From Dromiciops gliroides (Eukaryota > Chordata > Mammalia > Microbiotheria > Microbiotheriidae): a DNA stretch of 64,000 bases. The first letter of the stretch is position 1. Each line of letters begins with the position of its first letter. The position numbers were made by a program, and so were the translations under genes. This document shows, one piece after another, positions 44,299-55,379 of this stretch. The notes under the pieces were generated by a model. It saw only the letters and a list, made by a program, of their open reading frames with translations. It was not told where the DNA came from and searched no databases. The stretch is from the NCBI RefSeq assembly GCF_019393635.1, contig NC_057861.1, forward strand, positions 81,289,327 through 81,353,326, in the 5' to 3' direction.

Positions 44299-44397
44299 AA
44301 GAAGAAGAAGAAGAAGAAGAAGAAGAAGAAGAAGAAGAAGAAGAAGAAGAAGAAGAAGAAGAAGAAGAAGAAGAAGAAGAAGAAGAAGAAGAAGAAG
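44299..44397 (+). repeat. (GAA)n microsatellite, about 32 units
   Basis: Near-pure GAA/AAG triplets for about 98 bp. The arginine-rich frame across it is an artefact. Confidence 0.97.
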
Positions 44398-44640
44398 GAG
44401 ATTTATATAGTGCTTACTAGGTGCCAGGCACTGTGCTAAGCACTTTACAATTATTATCTCATTTAATTCTCATAACAGCCTTGGGAGGTAGGCGCTATTA
44501 TTATCCCCATTTTATAGATGAGGAAACAGGTTAAGTGACTTGCTCAGGGTCACACAGCTACTAAGTATTTGAGGCTGAATTTAAAACTTAACGATTCACA
44601 ACTCTATCCACTGAACCATTTAAGAACAGAATGTCAGTGA
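44398..44640 (-). mobile_element. MIR/THER-type SINE
   Basis: 'tatatagtgcttactaggtg', 'cattttatagatgaggaaac', 'gctcagggtcacacagctac', 'actctatccactgaaccatt'. The GAA repeat adjoins its 5' A-rich side. Confidence 0.88.
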
Positions 44641-44744
44641 CATAAGGGAACGTAGAATGTGGAACTTTGATTATTAGAATGGGGAGGGATCCTGAGATGT
44701 GCAACAATGGGAACTAGGAAGGCATTTCAGATAGTTTGGTTTTC

Positions 44745-45215
44745 TTTCTTTTTCATAAAAATATTTTGTTATTTTCTAGTTACATGTAGAGATAGTTTTA
44801 AACATTTGTTTTTATAAGATTTATAGTTCCAAATTTTTCTCCCTCCCTTCTTCCCCTCCTCTCTCCCCAGGACAGCAAGTAATGTGATATAGGTTATATA
44901 TGTACAATCACATTAAATATATTTCTGCATTAGTCATGTTGTGAAAGAAGAATCAGAACAAAAGGGAAAAACATCAAAAAAAGAAAAACAAAAAAACAAA
45001 AAAAAGTAGAAACAGTATGGTTCAATCATCTGCATCCAGATTCTACAATTCTTTTTTCTGGATGTGGAGAGCATTTTCCATCATGAGTCCTTTGGAATTG
45101 TCTTGGATCATTGTATTGCTGAGAAGAGTTAAGTCTATCACTGTTGATCATCACAAAATGTTGTTGATACTTTATACAATGCTCATTTCACTCAGCATCA
45201 ATTAATTGATTTTTT
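44745..45215 (-). mobile_element. L1 3' end, antisense
   Basis: 3' UTR ('ttctagttacatgtagagat', 'tgcattagtcatgttgtgaa') and ORF2-tail sequence ('gagtcctttggaattgtctt'). Confidence 0.85.
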
Positions 45216-45735
45216 TACACCTCCCTTAGTAAAATTTCTACCCTCCATTCCTCTCAGTCCCACAAATTTTTGTATGTGTGTAAGTTCCTGCCTGGGGAGG
45301 ATGAATTGTTGGACTTCAGGTAAGGACCAAGATGTCTGCCCACCCTCTGCTGTGTCTAGCTCTTACTCTTCAGGTCTTTCTTTTGTTCTTTCAAGATAAG
45401 GAAGTAGCCTGGTATAGTGGAGATTTCACTGGACTTGAAGGCAAGAGACCTTGTCTATGCTTTATCACTTAGTACCTATGTGATCTTGGGCAAGCTACTT
45501 AATAAGCCTCAGTTCCCTCATCTATAAAGGGAAGAGTGTAGAGAAGGGGAGAAGACTAGAAAAGGTGGGCAAATGCAAGATTCAGGCATCTAGTTATGTA
45601 ACAGCAATAGGAGGGGAAAAGTTATTAGATGTGGAAGCATCTACTTCTCTTATATCAGGGAATTAGGCAGGTTCAGGGAAATTCATTGGGCTCAGGGCTT
45701 CAAGTTAAGGTCCCAGGATCAGGTAAGGTTAAAAG
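45216..45735. repeat. MIR-type copy and unassigned sequence
   Basis: 45,405-45,545 is a plus-strand MIR ('ctggtatagtggagatttca', 'atgtgatcttgggcaagcta'). The rest shows nothing recognised. Confidence 0.55.
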
Positions 45736-45739
45736 GTAG

Positions 45740-46275
45740 TGAAAAGAATGATGAAAGAAAATGTGACAGAGAAACCTGAGAAAATTTGTGTGAATGGATG
45801 CAGAGTGAAGTGACCAGAGCCAAGAAAACTGTTCCTACAATAATATCAATAGTGTAAAAATGAAAAATATTGAAAGACAATTCTGATCAATACAGTGATC
45901 AACAATGATTCCAGAGGAGTAATGATGAAGAATGCTGCTCACCTTCTGAAAGGAGATGGACCCAGACCTCCCTGGCCCTATTTAGTTCCCTGATTTCAGA
46001 GATGAGTATGCCTCCATCCCTAAAAACTTTTCCCCTCTTGCTGTTGTTATGTAACTAGATGCCTGAATCTTGTGTTTGCCCTCCTTTTCCAGCCTTCTCC
46101 CCTTCTCTACACCCTTCCCTCTCCTATCAGAATTCATCTTTGGATATGGCTAATATGGGGATTTATTTTGCTTGGCTATGCTTATTTGCTGTCAGGGTTT
46201 TTTCTTTGCTTTTCCCTTTTTTTTTCTTTTCAGTGGGATAAGGTAGAGGGGAGGATGAAAAAAATAAATATTTGA
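45740..46275 (+). mobile_element. L1 3' end, sense strand
   Basis: Sense L1 3' UTR-proximal sequence: 'gtgaatggatgcagagtgaa', 'aactgttcctacaataatat', 'gaggagtaatgatgaagaatg', ending near 'aaaaaaataaatatttgata'. One of few sense-oriented L1 pieces here. Confidence 0.75.
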
Positions 46276-46284
46276 TAAGCAAAA

Positions 46285-46750
46285 AGATTTCCATTTGAAA
46301 AAGTGGTGAAAGGCATAGATAGCTTTTATATCAAAGCTGCAAACAACAATCACATATCTTAAAGGGATAGCAAATAGACTGGATGACATAGTCAGTATTG
46401 AGAAAGGTCTTGACAAGCTAGAATATTGGAGTAAATCTAGTAAAATAGAATTTAAAAGGGAATAAATGTAAAGTCTTGTACTTGGGTTCAAGATTTTCTC
46501 CTACCAAATACAAGATGGGGGTTGTGGTGACATATGACAAGCAGCATTTTGTCTGAACAAAATAAGGAGGTATTTACAAGGTCAATACAAATCAATAGAA
46601 TGATATGGCATCCAAGAAAGTAAGTAATGTCGCAGTGGCCAAGCTTGGGTGCCAATTGGAAGACATTGAGAGAACAATGATGTAATTTTTTGGCCACTAG
46701 AAATGAGAACTCAAGGAGAGACAGAAGACTAAGAAAGAACAAAAAGGAAT
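46285..46750 (+). mobile_element. CR1/L3 LINE relic, sense strand
   Basis: 'ggaataaatgtaaagtcttg', 'tacttgggttcaagattttc', 'aagcagcattttgtctgaac', 'atagaatgatatggcatcca' match CR1/L3 in sense. Further 3' parts may be the piece at 48,960-49,220. Confidence 0.7.
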
Positions 46751-46865
46751 AGAGACAAGATGGTGAATGTCACAAAGGACCATTTTTGGGTCCTTAGATC
46801 AGGTTCATCTTTATGAGACATGGATGCCCTTGAGCCAGTCAGTTCAGAGAGTAAATGGCAAGGCA

Positions 46866-47031
46866 AGGGGGCAGCTAGGTGGCACAATGGATAGAGCACC
46901 AGCCCTGAATTCAGAAGGACCTGCGTTCAAATTTGGCCTCAGATACTTGACACTTACTAGCTGTGTGACCCTGGGCAAGTCACTTAACCCCAATTGCCTC
47001 ACCAAAAACAAAAAAAAAAACAACCCCCCCA
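46866..47031 (+). mobile_element. Marsupial SINE with target duplication
   Basis: Full copy with A-rich tail. Duplication 'aaatggcaaggca' at 46,853-46,865 and 47,032-47,044. Confidence 0.93.
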
Positions 47032-47044
47032 AAATGGCAAGGCA

Positions 47045-47560
47045 GAAGAAGCTTGAGGCATGGTCTGATCAGAGTAGCCAGCAGAGAAAAGCTGGCTTCC
47101 AGCTTCTGTCTGTCCTGGGGCTTATGGAATCCTTGTTATCTGACCATAAGAACTGCATCCTGGATGTAGAGCTTCAGAGGCCATGTCATGTCCAGCCTAC
47201 TGAATGTTGCAATTTGAATGTCAATAGGGAACTAAGAGGTATTTCCTAAACTCATTTGCCTTCTTACAGAAAAAGTGACCCCTGGGTTTGCTAACTATAT
47301 TTACCTATGTCTTCCTGAGCTTAGAATGTATTTCTAATTGTTTGGGAGTAGCCTAGGCATGAGAAGCTGTGGGTGCATAGTGTATGGTAGATGTTTTATT
47401 ATGGAATGTCTTGTTACTTTTATTGCATCTATTAAAAAATAAAAACACTATATGCAATTAAACACCTGCCTGTTGACATGGGGATAGCAGGGAGTGGGGA
47501 TTGGGTGGGGAAGGGGGGATAATAACTCCATTATGCCAAGATCACCTAACTAGGGATCAC
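47045..47560. other. Unassigned sequence interrupted by the SINE above
   Basis: Together with 46,750-46,852 this forms about 0.5 kb of sequence that I cannot assign. A run 'aaaaaataaaaacac' near 47,434 could be a poly-A signal or a retrocopy tail. No protein family recognised in its frames. Confidence 0.35.
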
Positions 47561-47790
47561 TGAAATATCAATCAATCAACAAGCATTTATTGAGCACTTA
47601 CCTTATGCCAGGTCTAAAGGCAATGTAGTGCAGTGGATAGAAGGCTAGTCTCAAAACCAGGAAGTCCTGGGTTCAGATCCTATCTTTTGATACATCCTGG
47701 CCTTATGACCCTGGACAAATCATTTAACCTCTCAGTGCTCTCAAACACTCTTTAAGGCTCTAAGTTGCTGAGAAAGTGCCAACCTCTATT
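47560..47790 (+). repeat. L2/MIR-like copy
   Basis: 'aatcaacaagcatttattga', 'gcagtggatagaaggctagt', 'ttcagatcctatcttttgat', 'cttatgaccctggacaaatc'. Confidence 0.7.
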
Positions 47791-47809
47791 GGTAGAGAGA
47801 GCTCCTTCA

Positions 47810-48287
47810 TCTAGGAGAACAAGTCTTTGCTTTTTTGGTGTCATGGACCCCCTTGGCAGTCTTGGGTAGCCTATGAATTCCTTCTCAGGATGTTTTTAAA
47901 TATGTATAACGAAATACACAGGATTATAAAGAAAAACAATTATATTGAAATAGTTTTATATATTTATATGTAGAGTATATCTGAACATACATATATGTGT
48001 ATATACATAAATATGTACACATGCATGTATATATGTGTGTGATCTAGGTGCCACAGTGTATAGAGTCTGGGCCTGGAATCAGGAAGACTCATCTTCCTGA
48101 ATTCAAATCCAGCCTCAGACACTTACTAATTGTGTGTTGCTGAGTAAAACATTTAACCCTGTTTGCCTCAGTTTCCTCATCTGTAAAATGATCTGGAGAA
48201 AGAAATGGCAAACAACTCTAGTATCTTTGACAGGAAAACCCCAAATCAGGTCATGAAGAGTTGAACACAACTAAAATGACTGAACAT

Positions 48288-48348
<61 letters not shown>

Positions 48349-48445
48349 CATCTATCATGTGTCTATCTGTCTATCCATCCATCCATCCATCCATCCATCT
48401 ATCTACCTATGTTCATGGGCCTCAGGTTAAGAAGCCCTGGTCAAG
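47810..48445 (+). mobile_element. hAT-like element split by a SINE and microsatellite
   Basis: 'tggtgtcatggaccccctt', 'ttaaatatgtataacgaaat' and the far end 'caggttaagaagccctggtc' (48,422) resemble a non-autonomous hAT element. 48,042-48,283 is a plus-strand subtype SINE and 48,284-48,410 is (ATCT)n/(ATCC)n. Confidence 0.6.
48284..48410 (+). repeat. (ATCT)n then (ATCC)n microsatellite
   Basis: About 16 ATCT units at 48,287-48,350 and six ATCC-type units at 48,373-48,400, probably grown from the SINE tail. Confidence 0.95.
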
Positions 48446-49378
48446 ATGTTCCCTATACTAATGAAATAATTGGTCTAGTTCTCCTAGTCCCTATGTACTT
48501 AGCCCTTGGGGTACAAAGACAAAAATGAAACAAACAATTCTCATGCTCTCATGGACCTTAAAGTATATTCAGGGAAACAGTATGTCTATATATACAGATA
48601 AGATACAAAGTGATTTTTGTGGGCAGGGCGCTGGCCATTGGGGAAATCAAAAAGGCTCCATGGAGAAAGTGGTGCTTGAGGAGATATTAAAGGAAATGTG
48701 GGATTCCAAGAGAAAAATTGGAGGAGGAGGAGGTGGAGTTTCTGATGGGTATGAGCTCATGAGCTGATCCTGGTTACTTGTATCACATGATCCACTCCCC
48801 TTAGACTAACTAAATGACCTCCAAGAGTTTGTGGATAGACATCATCCTTCTTTGAGAACCAGAGAGAGCTTGTCCTTGAGGTCAGAACTATCAGCCTCTC
48901 TCTAGGGTGGGAAGGAGGCCATAACCCCATGGATGACTGTGGGACTTCCCAGGGTCTAGTCCTTTTGGCTAAAAGGATCAGGCTAGTGGCTCAGCTGTCC
49001 CACCTAATAGTTCTTAGGCTGCTTTAGGAGAGGCATAATGATCAGCAAAAGAGAGAGGACATAGTCCTGTTTTACTCTGTATTATTCAGATGACCCCTGG
49101 GATATTTTGTTCAGTTCTGGGTACCGCAGTGAAGGAAGAAATTTGATAAGCCAGAGGATCAGAGTGGGGCAACCAAGAAAGCAAAGGGTCTCAAATCTCT
49201 GCAACAACCTATTGACCTGGAAGCTCAACTAAGTAACCCACATGAAAGAGACTCCCTGAAAGAGCCCCCCTAAAAGCGACTGACAGACAGATGACATCTG
49301 ACAGCATGGGCAAAACTCCATCTCCATAGTCCCTCCCCTCTCTCCCAAGAGAAAGGAAGAATGGTTCATTGACTGTTT
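48446..49378. repeat. L2-like and CR1/L3-like remnants
   Basis: 48,490-48,760 is L2/ancient-LINE-like ('gcccttggggtacaaagaca'). 48,960-49,220 is CR1/L3 sense ('ttttgttcagttctgggtac', 'agagtggggcaaccaagaaa'). Confidence 0.55.
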
Positions 49379-49394
49379 CAAGAATGGCCATTGC

Positions 49395-49566
49395 TGGGGC
49401 AGCTGGGTGGCACAGTGGATAGAGCACCAGCCCTGGAGGCAGGAGGACATGAGTTCAAATCCGGCCTCAGACATTTGACACTTACTGGCTGTGTGACCCT
49501 GGGCAAGCCACTTAACCCCAATTGCCTCACCCCCCCCTAAAAAATTAAAACAAAACGAAACAAAAA
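49395..49566 (+). mobile_element. Marsupial SINE with tripled target word
   Basis: Full copy. 'aagaatggccattgc' occurs before it (49,380-49,394), after it (49,567-49,581) and, with one change, after a further A-rich spacer (49,602-49,616). Confidence 0.9.
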
Positions 49567-49616
49567 AAGAATGGCCATTGCGAAAAAAATTAAAAAAAAA
49601 AAAGAATGGCCCTTGC

Positions 49617-50085
49617 AATTTGTCTGGCTTTGGCCGCACTTTGTTGCATTACTGTAGTCCTTATTCATATTGCCTTCCTAACCTTTCTTTGTTGTACATC
49701 AGTTCACAGAATTATTCCGTTTCTCTGAATTCCTCTTATTTATGGGATCATTACATCTCAGATTTAGAGGCAAAGGGGACCTTAGAGGTCCTCTAATCAG
49801 ACACCCCCCCCCAACTTTTTACAGACATGAAAACTGAGGCACAGAGGGATTAAGTAAATGACTGGAAGAGCCAGGATTTGAAATCAACTCCTCCAAATCC
49901 AAATCCAATGCATTTTCCATTGTACCATGTTCTCTTGTCCTCACTTGGTTGATTTGATGGGCCCGCCATATTGAAGGGACCCCAGAGCCCAGAGCCCAGA
50001 GCCCAGAGAACTCTTAACTTTCACATCCTATCCAGTTACACACCCAGGCTTGGGTATCTCACTACTCCTGTATCCACCCTGCTTA
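49617..50085. repeat. MIR-type copy and unassigned sequence
   Basis: 49,755-49,935 is an antisense MIR/CR1-tail piece. 'cagagccc' is repeated four times at 49,983-50,008. No gene. Confidence 0.5.
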
Positions 50086-50089
50086 TCAT

Positions 50090-50680
50090 CTCTTGCTAAA
50101 GTACAAGTCTGGTCATGTTACTCCTCTACTTAATAAACTCCAGTAGTCTCCCCCCGCCCCCCTCCCCCCTCCCCCCCCACCCCCACTATCTTCAAGACTG
50201 CTCTGTTTGGCATTTAAAGCTCTTTACCACCTGCCCCCTTCCTACCTTTCCAATCTCCGTATGCTATTCCCTCCTACAAATTCTATGATCTAGCCATACT
50301 TGGTCAGCTTGCTACGCCTTGTACTCCATCTCCTATCTCCATGCCTTTGCACTGGCTGATCCTCATGCCTGGAATCCTATTCCCCCACCCTCCCTCAACT
50401 TCTGAATCTTAGAATCCCTGGCCTTCTTTAAGACCCAAATCAAATGCCACTTTCTCCATGAGACCTTTCCTGATCCTACCAGCTACTATCCCTACTAAGG
50501 TTATCTCTCCTCCATTTCCATATTTATCTTGTATGTTCTGATTTATATATAGTGTCTCCCCTATTAGAATGTAAGCTTCTTGAGGACAAGAACCATTTTT
50601 CTTTCTATCACTAGCTCTTAGTGCAGTGTCTGACACATAGTAAGCCTGAGTAAATACTTGTTGTTAGATTGCTTCGTTAC
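50090..50680 (+). mobile_element. L2 LINE 3' end, sense, with C-run
   Basis: 'ctggtcatgttactcctcta', 'ggcatttaaagctctttacc', 'tgcctttgcactggctgatc', 'atgagacctttcctgatcct', 'tgtaagcttcttgaggacaa', 'tctgacacatagtaagcctg'. A C-rich run (50,150-50,184) replaces part of the element. One of the better-preserved L2 ends here. Confidence 0.85.
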
Positions 50681-51310
50681 CCAAAAAAGTGATAGTATAT
50701 TGGGAAATGCCTGTAATGTAAAAACAAAAAGGCATCAATAAAACATTTTCAAAAAAGGAAACTAGACAAACAATACCCTTGATGATGTAGCAGTTTCACA
50801 TCTGATGGTCTGGTAGCTAAATTGTCTGAGAACTGGGAACAATGATGTATGTAAAGTGTTTTTGTAAGCCTTTAATCACTCTATCAATGTCAGATACTAT
50901 CGTTATTGTTTTATTTATGTTTTCTTTTCCCTTGCTTGAAGAACTATTTCTGTAACTGTTATTGCGGTAGAAGCTTTGGAGAGCCATGAAATGTTCGATA
51001 GGTGCAGAGAATGGATTGCCTATTGACTACTGCACACCATGCTGAGGCTGCTGGCTAATTGTACACTTGCTAATATTGATACAGGAAAGGGAACAGTTAA
51101 CCAGCTGCGTAATATTATACAGATAGTTTGATATGTTCTGCAATAAAAAAAAAAAGATGTCCAACAGCAGCTTTTGAGGCAGAGCTATAATAGAGGAGAG
51201 ACATTAGGGTTGGGTATGGATTTGGGAGTCATCAGTACAGGACACGTAGACAGGATGAGTCAGAGAGTGTGGGAAGAGAGTAGGGTCCAGGGCAGATTGG
51301 CTCTATAGCA
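50681..51310. other. Unassigned intergenic sequence
   Basis: No gene recognised. 51,010-51,150 has an odd word pattern ('gctgctggctaattgtacac') that I cannot assign. 51,175-51,310 resembles L2-type sequence. Confidence 0.4.
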
Positions 51311-51314
51311 GACC

Positions 51315-51665
51315 CATGCTTGGGACTCATACAAGAGATTCCACCTGCTGATTCTGGGCATTTTCACTGGCTGTCCCCTGTGTCTGGGATGCTCTCCCTC
51401 TTCGTCTCCACCTCTTGGATTTTTTGGCTTCTTTTAGCTAAAATTCTACCTTCTGCAAGAAACCTTTCCCAATCTCTTTATTATGAGTGCTTTTCCTTTG
51501 TTGATGATCTCTGATTTAAGTATCTCATTTGTACTTGATTGTGGTCATGTTGTCTCCCTCCTTAGACTGAGAGCTCCTTGAGAATAAGGATGGGTTTTGC
51601 TTATCTTTGCATTATTCCCAATGCTTAGCACAGTACTTGGCACATAGTAGGTGATTAAGGTAGGG
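51315..51665 (+). mobile_element. L2 LINE 3' end, sense
   Basis: 'ttttcactggctgtcccctg', 'tgcaagaaacctttcccaat', 'gactgagagctccttgagaa', 'gcttagcacagtacttggca'. Confidence 0.85.
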
Positions 51666-52185
51666 AGGCAGTATACCAAAATTAAAAAAAAAAAGATCTA
51701 GATTTAGAGTGAGAGTATCTGGGTTAGCACCAGGGTCCCTGGGTCCTGATAAGGTCATCAGATAAGGGTTGTAGCAACTAGAAGGAAACAGGAAGGGAAA
51801 GGAACAACCATTTATTTATATATTCATTCATTCATTCATTCATTTATTTTGTGAAGCACCTACTATGTGCCAAATGCTTTACAAATATTATCTCATTTGA
51901 TTTTCACAATAACCCTGGAAGGAAGGTGCTATTATTATCTCCCATTTTATAGTTGAGGAGACTGAGTTAGTCAGAGATTAAGAGACTTGTTCAAGGTAGT
52001 TAGTGTCACAGCTAATTAAGTATCTCAGATCAGATTTGAACTCAGGTCTTCTTGATTCCAGGTCCAATACTATGCCCTGATTCCTCACCACCACCACCTC
52101 TGAACTATGCCTCCTGGAGAGGGTGCACGCTCCAGTGAGCCCTTCATACCATTCATCTGGTTCATTCCATATCAAGGTTAGGTCT
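51666..52185 (-). repeat. MIR/THER-type SINE and flanks
   Basis: 51,845-52,085 is antisense ('cctactatgtgccaaatgct', 'cccattttatagttgaggag'), preceded by (ATTC)n at about 51,822-51,845. 52,090-52,185 unassigned. Confidence 0.75.
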
Positions 52186-52189
52186 CAGT

Positions 52190-52620
52190 CTACGGAAGAG
52201 ACATTGGATCCTTCTGGGTCAGGGATTAGGGTTTAATTGGTAAACAGGTTTGGCTTCATCTGGAGCAACGATTAGGGCTTCACATGTGACTAGGGTTAAA
52301 ACTCAATCTGAGACATGGGCTAGGACTAATTTTGGGGTCTGGATGAGGATTCAGCCAGTGGTCAGGGTTAGGACCCAGTCTATTATCAGAAATAGGACTC
52401 AGACTATGACCAGGATCTGGGTTTAATCTGAGATTTGCATTAACATCTAGTCTTTCAATAGGATTTGTTCTGTCATCAGTGTTAGGGCTCAGTTCCAGAT
52501 TAGGATTCTGTCTGGGGCCAGAATAAGGGTTTAATATATCACCAGATTTAGGACTCAGCTTGGATCAAGTAATAGGGCTCAGTCTTTATGGTTGGGATTA
52601 GTTCTTACTTATAGTACCAG
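52190..52620 (+). repeat. Decayed minisatellite, unit ~24 bp
   Basis: About 16 diverged units related to 'gggttaggactcagtctgtg' + 'acca', for example 'gggttaggacccagtctatt', 'aaataggactcagactatga', 'gtgttagggctcagttccag', 'agtaatagggctcagtcttt'. Spacing is 19-26 bp. A few similar words recur at 54,390-54,490. Confidence 0.8.
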
Positions 52621-52679
52621 GCAGAATTTAATTTATTCCTGGATACTGCGGTTCTATTAGTACTATCCAGGGTCACATT

Positions 52680-53330
52680 AGTCATTTTAGACAGCTTTCC
52701 TTTTCTCTTTTCATATGAATTGTTTCTTTTTGTGTTCAGAGTTTCATTCTCGAGAGTTTCTCACGTCTTCTGAACTGACTTCTGTAGAATTCCATTCCAC
52801 ATTTCATCCTTAGAACCCCTTGAAATGTGCTCTTAAAACACCCAAGATGCATATGAGACTATTCATGGCTTTCTTCATCATAAACTCTAAGATGGAGTGG
52901 CCATTTCCCCCAGAAGGCTCCTATCATTTCCTCTCTGGCAATCAGTTCCTTCCTGTTGGCAAGAATCAGATCCAGAATTAAACTTTCCATTGTTAATTTC
53001 CCCACATTTTGAAGGATGGGATTATTTTTAATGCAAGCCAGAGTTATTATCTGATCTTCAGCAGACAGATAATTGAAATTGCTCATCACCTACTAGTAGA
53101 TCATGACCAGTATTTCTGATCTGTTTTTTTTTTTTCTAAGATGACTTCTATTTAGTTTTTTCTATTTAGTTTTTTCCAATGACAATATCACTTGTGTTTC
53201 TGCTTCCATTGATCCTTACTCAAATGCTCTGTCCCCATCCTGGATTTCCTCATATTAATACACTTATTAACAGGTTAATATCATAATAATATATTAATAC
53301 AGACATTACCAGTTGCTGAATCAGCCAGTT
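52680..53330 (-). mobile_element. Probable CR1/L3 relic, antisense
   Basis: Reversed translation of 52,859-53,089 gives 'LILDLILANRKELIARE', similar to the CR1 endonuclease-end motif (LDLLLTNRE-like). Flanking words resemble other CR1 antisense pieces in the window. Assignment is tentative. Confidence 0.5.
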
Positions 53331-53494
53331 TGGTTTTTCTCTTTTACCTTGTAACAAGGGAAAGTTCTAGAGGGTATGGGAGTAAGGGATATTACTGTGA
53401 TGAAAAAAAGTAAAGATATTAACAAAAATAAAAATACATATTTAATACTATCCTTCACCCTTTTACCTTTTACCTGCCTTGTTCTCTTTGTTTT

Positions 53495-53641
53495 TGTTTT
53501 GTTTTTTGTGGGGCAATGAGGGTTAAGTGACTTGCTCAGGGTCACACAGCTAGTAAGTGTCAAGTGTCTGAGACCAGATTTGAACTCAGGTCCTTCTGAA
53601 TCTAGTGGTGGTACTCTAGCCACTGTGCCACCTAGCTGCCT
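53495..53641 (-). mobile_element. Marsupial SINE
   Basis: Full antisense copy with T/G-rich poly-A end; ends 'tgccacctagctgcctgg'. Target duplication not clear. Confidence 0.9.
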
Positions 53642-53759
53642 GGTACATATACTTTTACAGCTATACTCCAATCGTGAGTTTCTTTGCACCAAATCTCAGT
53701 TCTATTTAATGAAGTAAAATTTGCCTTCTTGTACAGGAATCTATAGTAATAATGATAGT

Positions 53760-54012
53760 AACTAGCATTTATACAGTGTGTACTATGTGCCAGGCACTGT
53801 TAAGTGCTTTACAAATATTATCTCATTTGATCCTCAGAACAACACTTGGAGATAGATGATATTATTATTCCTATTTTACAGGTGAGAAAACTGAGGCAAG
53901 CAGTAGTTAAGTGACTTGCCCAGGGTCACACAGCTAGTAGTCAATATCTGAGGTTGGATTTGAACTTATATTTTCCTGATTCCAAGTCCAGTCCTCTATC
54001 CACTATGCCACC
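53760..54012 (-). mobile_element. MIR/THER-type SINE, full length
   Basis: 'tgtactatgtgccaggcact', 'tattcctattttacaggtga', 'cccagggtcacacagctagt', 'cctctatccactatgccacc'. Confidence 0.9.
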
Positions 54013-54522
54013 TTTATAGTTCTCTTTGCTTGTTAGTCCTACATTTTGCATTTGTGTATAGAAAACTTGAGACCATGGCTTTTATTATTGGTCTTTCTTG
54101 TATTTTGTCTCTTGTGGACTTCTGGGTACTTAAATGACTACTCATGCTTTTATTGTAGCCCATCATCTATGGTATCTAGCTTAGTGGTATACATACATAG
54201 GTTTTACTTTTAGTTTTTACTTTTCGATTTAAAGACCTTTTGGATTAGACATGGAAGAATCTAGGCAAAAACTATTCTTATTAGTTTTTGCTAGGTGCAC
54301 CTCAACCTTGACCAGGAGCCTATCATTCCTAATCTCATTTATTTACCAAAGTGATTATAATGAGGGCTAAATCTGTGACTGGACGTGGTGCTGGGATTCA
54401 GGCTGGAATCTGGGTAAGGGACAAAGTTCAGCTTTATTCCAGAATCTGTCTTTGGAAAAGTTTAGGTCTCAGCTTTTGACAGGGTTTACTATTCTTTCTG
54501 TGACCAAGATGAAGATGAATGG
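54013..54522. other. Unassigned, with words like the 24-bp minisatellite
   Basis: 54,365-54,490 has phrases such as 'gtgactggacgtggtgctgg' and 'tttaggtctcagcttttgac' that echo the repeat at 52,190. No gene. Confidence 0.45.
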
Positions 54523-55051
54523 TGTCAACAGGAAATCACACCTTCATGAAACATGAAAACTAGGCTTATTACAAGAGGAATGAACATGCTTGTGTAAATC
54601 AAAGCTTGGGCAAAGAGTTCACAGTCCTTACAGAAGTTTAGTTTTATAATAGCAAAACAAAGGAAGGAGGGGATACCAGGAAGGAGTGATGTAGGAAGGT
54701 GAAAGGTACAGCAAAGGTGGAGAAATAAAAGACAAGACCACTCCCCATGGAGAGGAGCAAGGTGATGGTGAAAGCTGCATTCCCTCAGAACAGCTAGAAG
54801 ATAGGAGGGTCTTCTTATCTGCAAGGGACCCCAGCTGTACAAGCATTATCCTAGCGTGTCACTGACTAGCTGGTGCCTGTCTTGCATCCCAAGGACACAC
54901 AGGGAGTCCAGCTTGGGGTGCAACAGCAAATTGTCAGCTCATGGGGAGCTTAGTCCTTGGTACATTCAGAACTTCCTGCATACTCTGGATCCAGTGTTTC
55001 TGGAAAATATGGTAACTCAAGAAGACAGGTTAAGTTGGATTCAGGGTAACA
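54523..55051 (+). mobile_element. Solo LTR of an endogenous retrovirus, copy 1
   Basis: 529 bp starting TGTCAACA and ending GGTAACA, with the 4-bp duplication ATGG on both sides (54,519-54,522 and 55,052-55,055). It aligns over nearly its whole length with the inverted copy at 55,590-56,056. A 4-bp duplication fits a gammaretrovirus-like (ERV1) source. No internal viral genes remain. Confidence 0.85.
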
Positions 55052-55379
55052 ATGGCCTCAATTTTCTCACTAATGTATGAGTAGAGGTCTTCATTTGGCA
55101 GGGGAAGAGGTAGTGTTAGGTGGTACTATAGGAGGTCTGAAGAGAAAAGAGAAGGTTTGGAAGAGCCGCTTTGACAAGATGGGCAGAGAATCAATTAGAG
55201 AAGTGTATAGGAATTGCCTTGCTTCAGTGAGTGCCCAGTTGAGCTGAGATAACTTGTATTTATAATGGATTTAATCATCTCCTTTATTTATTATATCCTT
55301 GACACGTGGTCAGCAATAAAGCCCAGGAGAGAATCCTTTATTTGTGGATAGCATAGAAGGGATGAAAATCCTTGCTGCT
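55052..55379. other. Spacer between LTRs, no gene
   Basis: No repeat or coding frame recognised. Confidence 0.4.

Noticed and set aside
52190-52620. Interstitial telomere repeat
   Set aside because: GGGTTAGG words recur but at about 24-bp spacing with constant other bases, not as TTAGGG hexamers.
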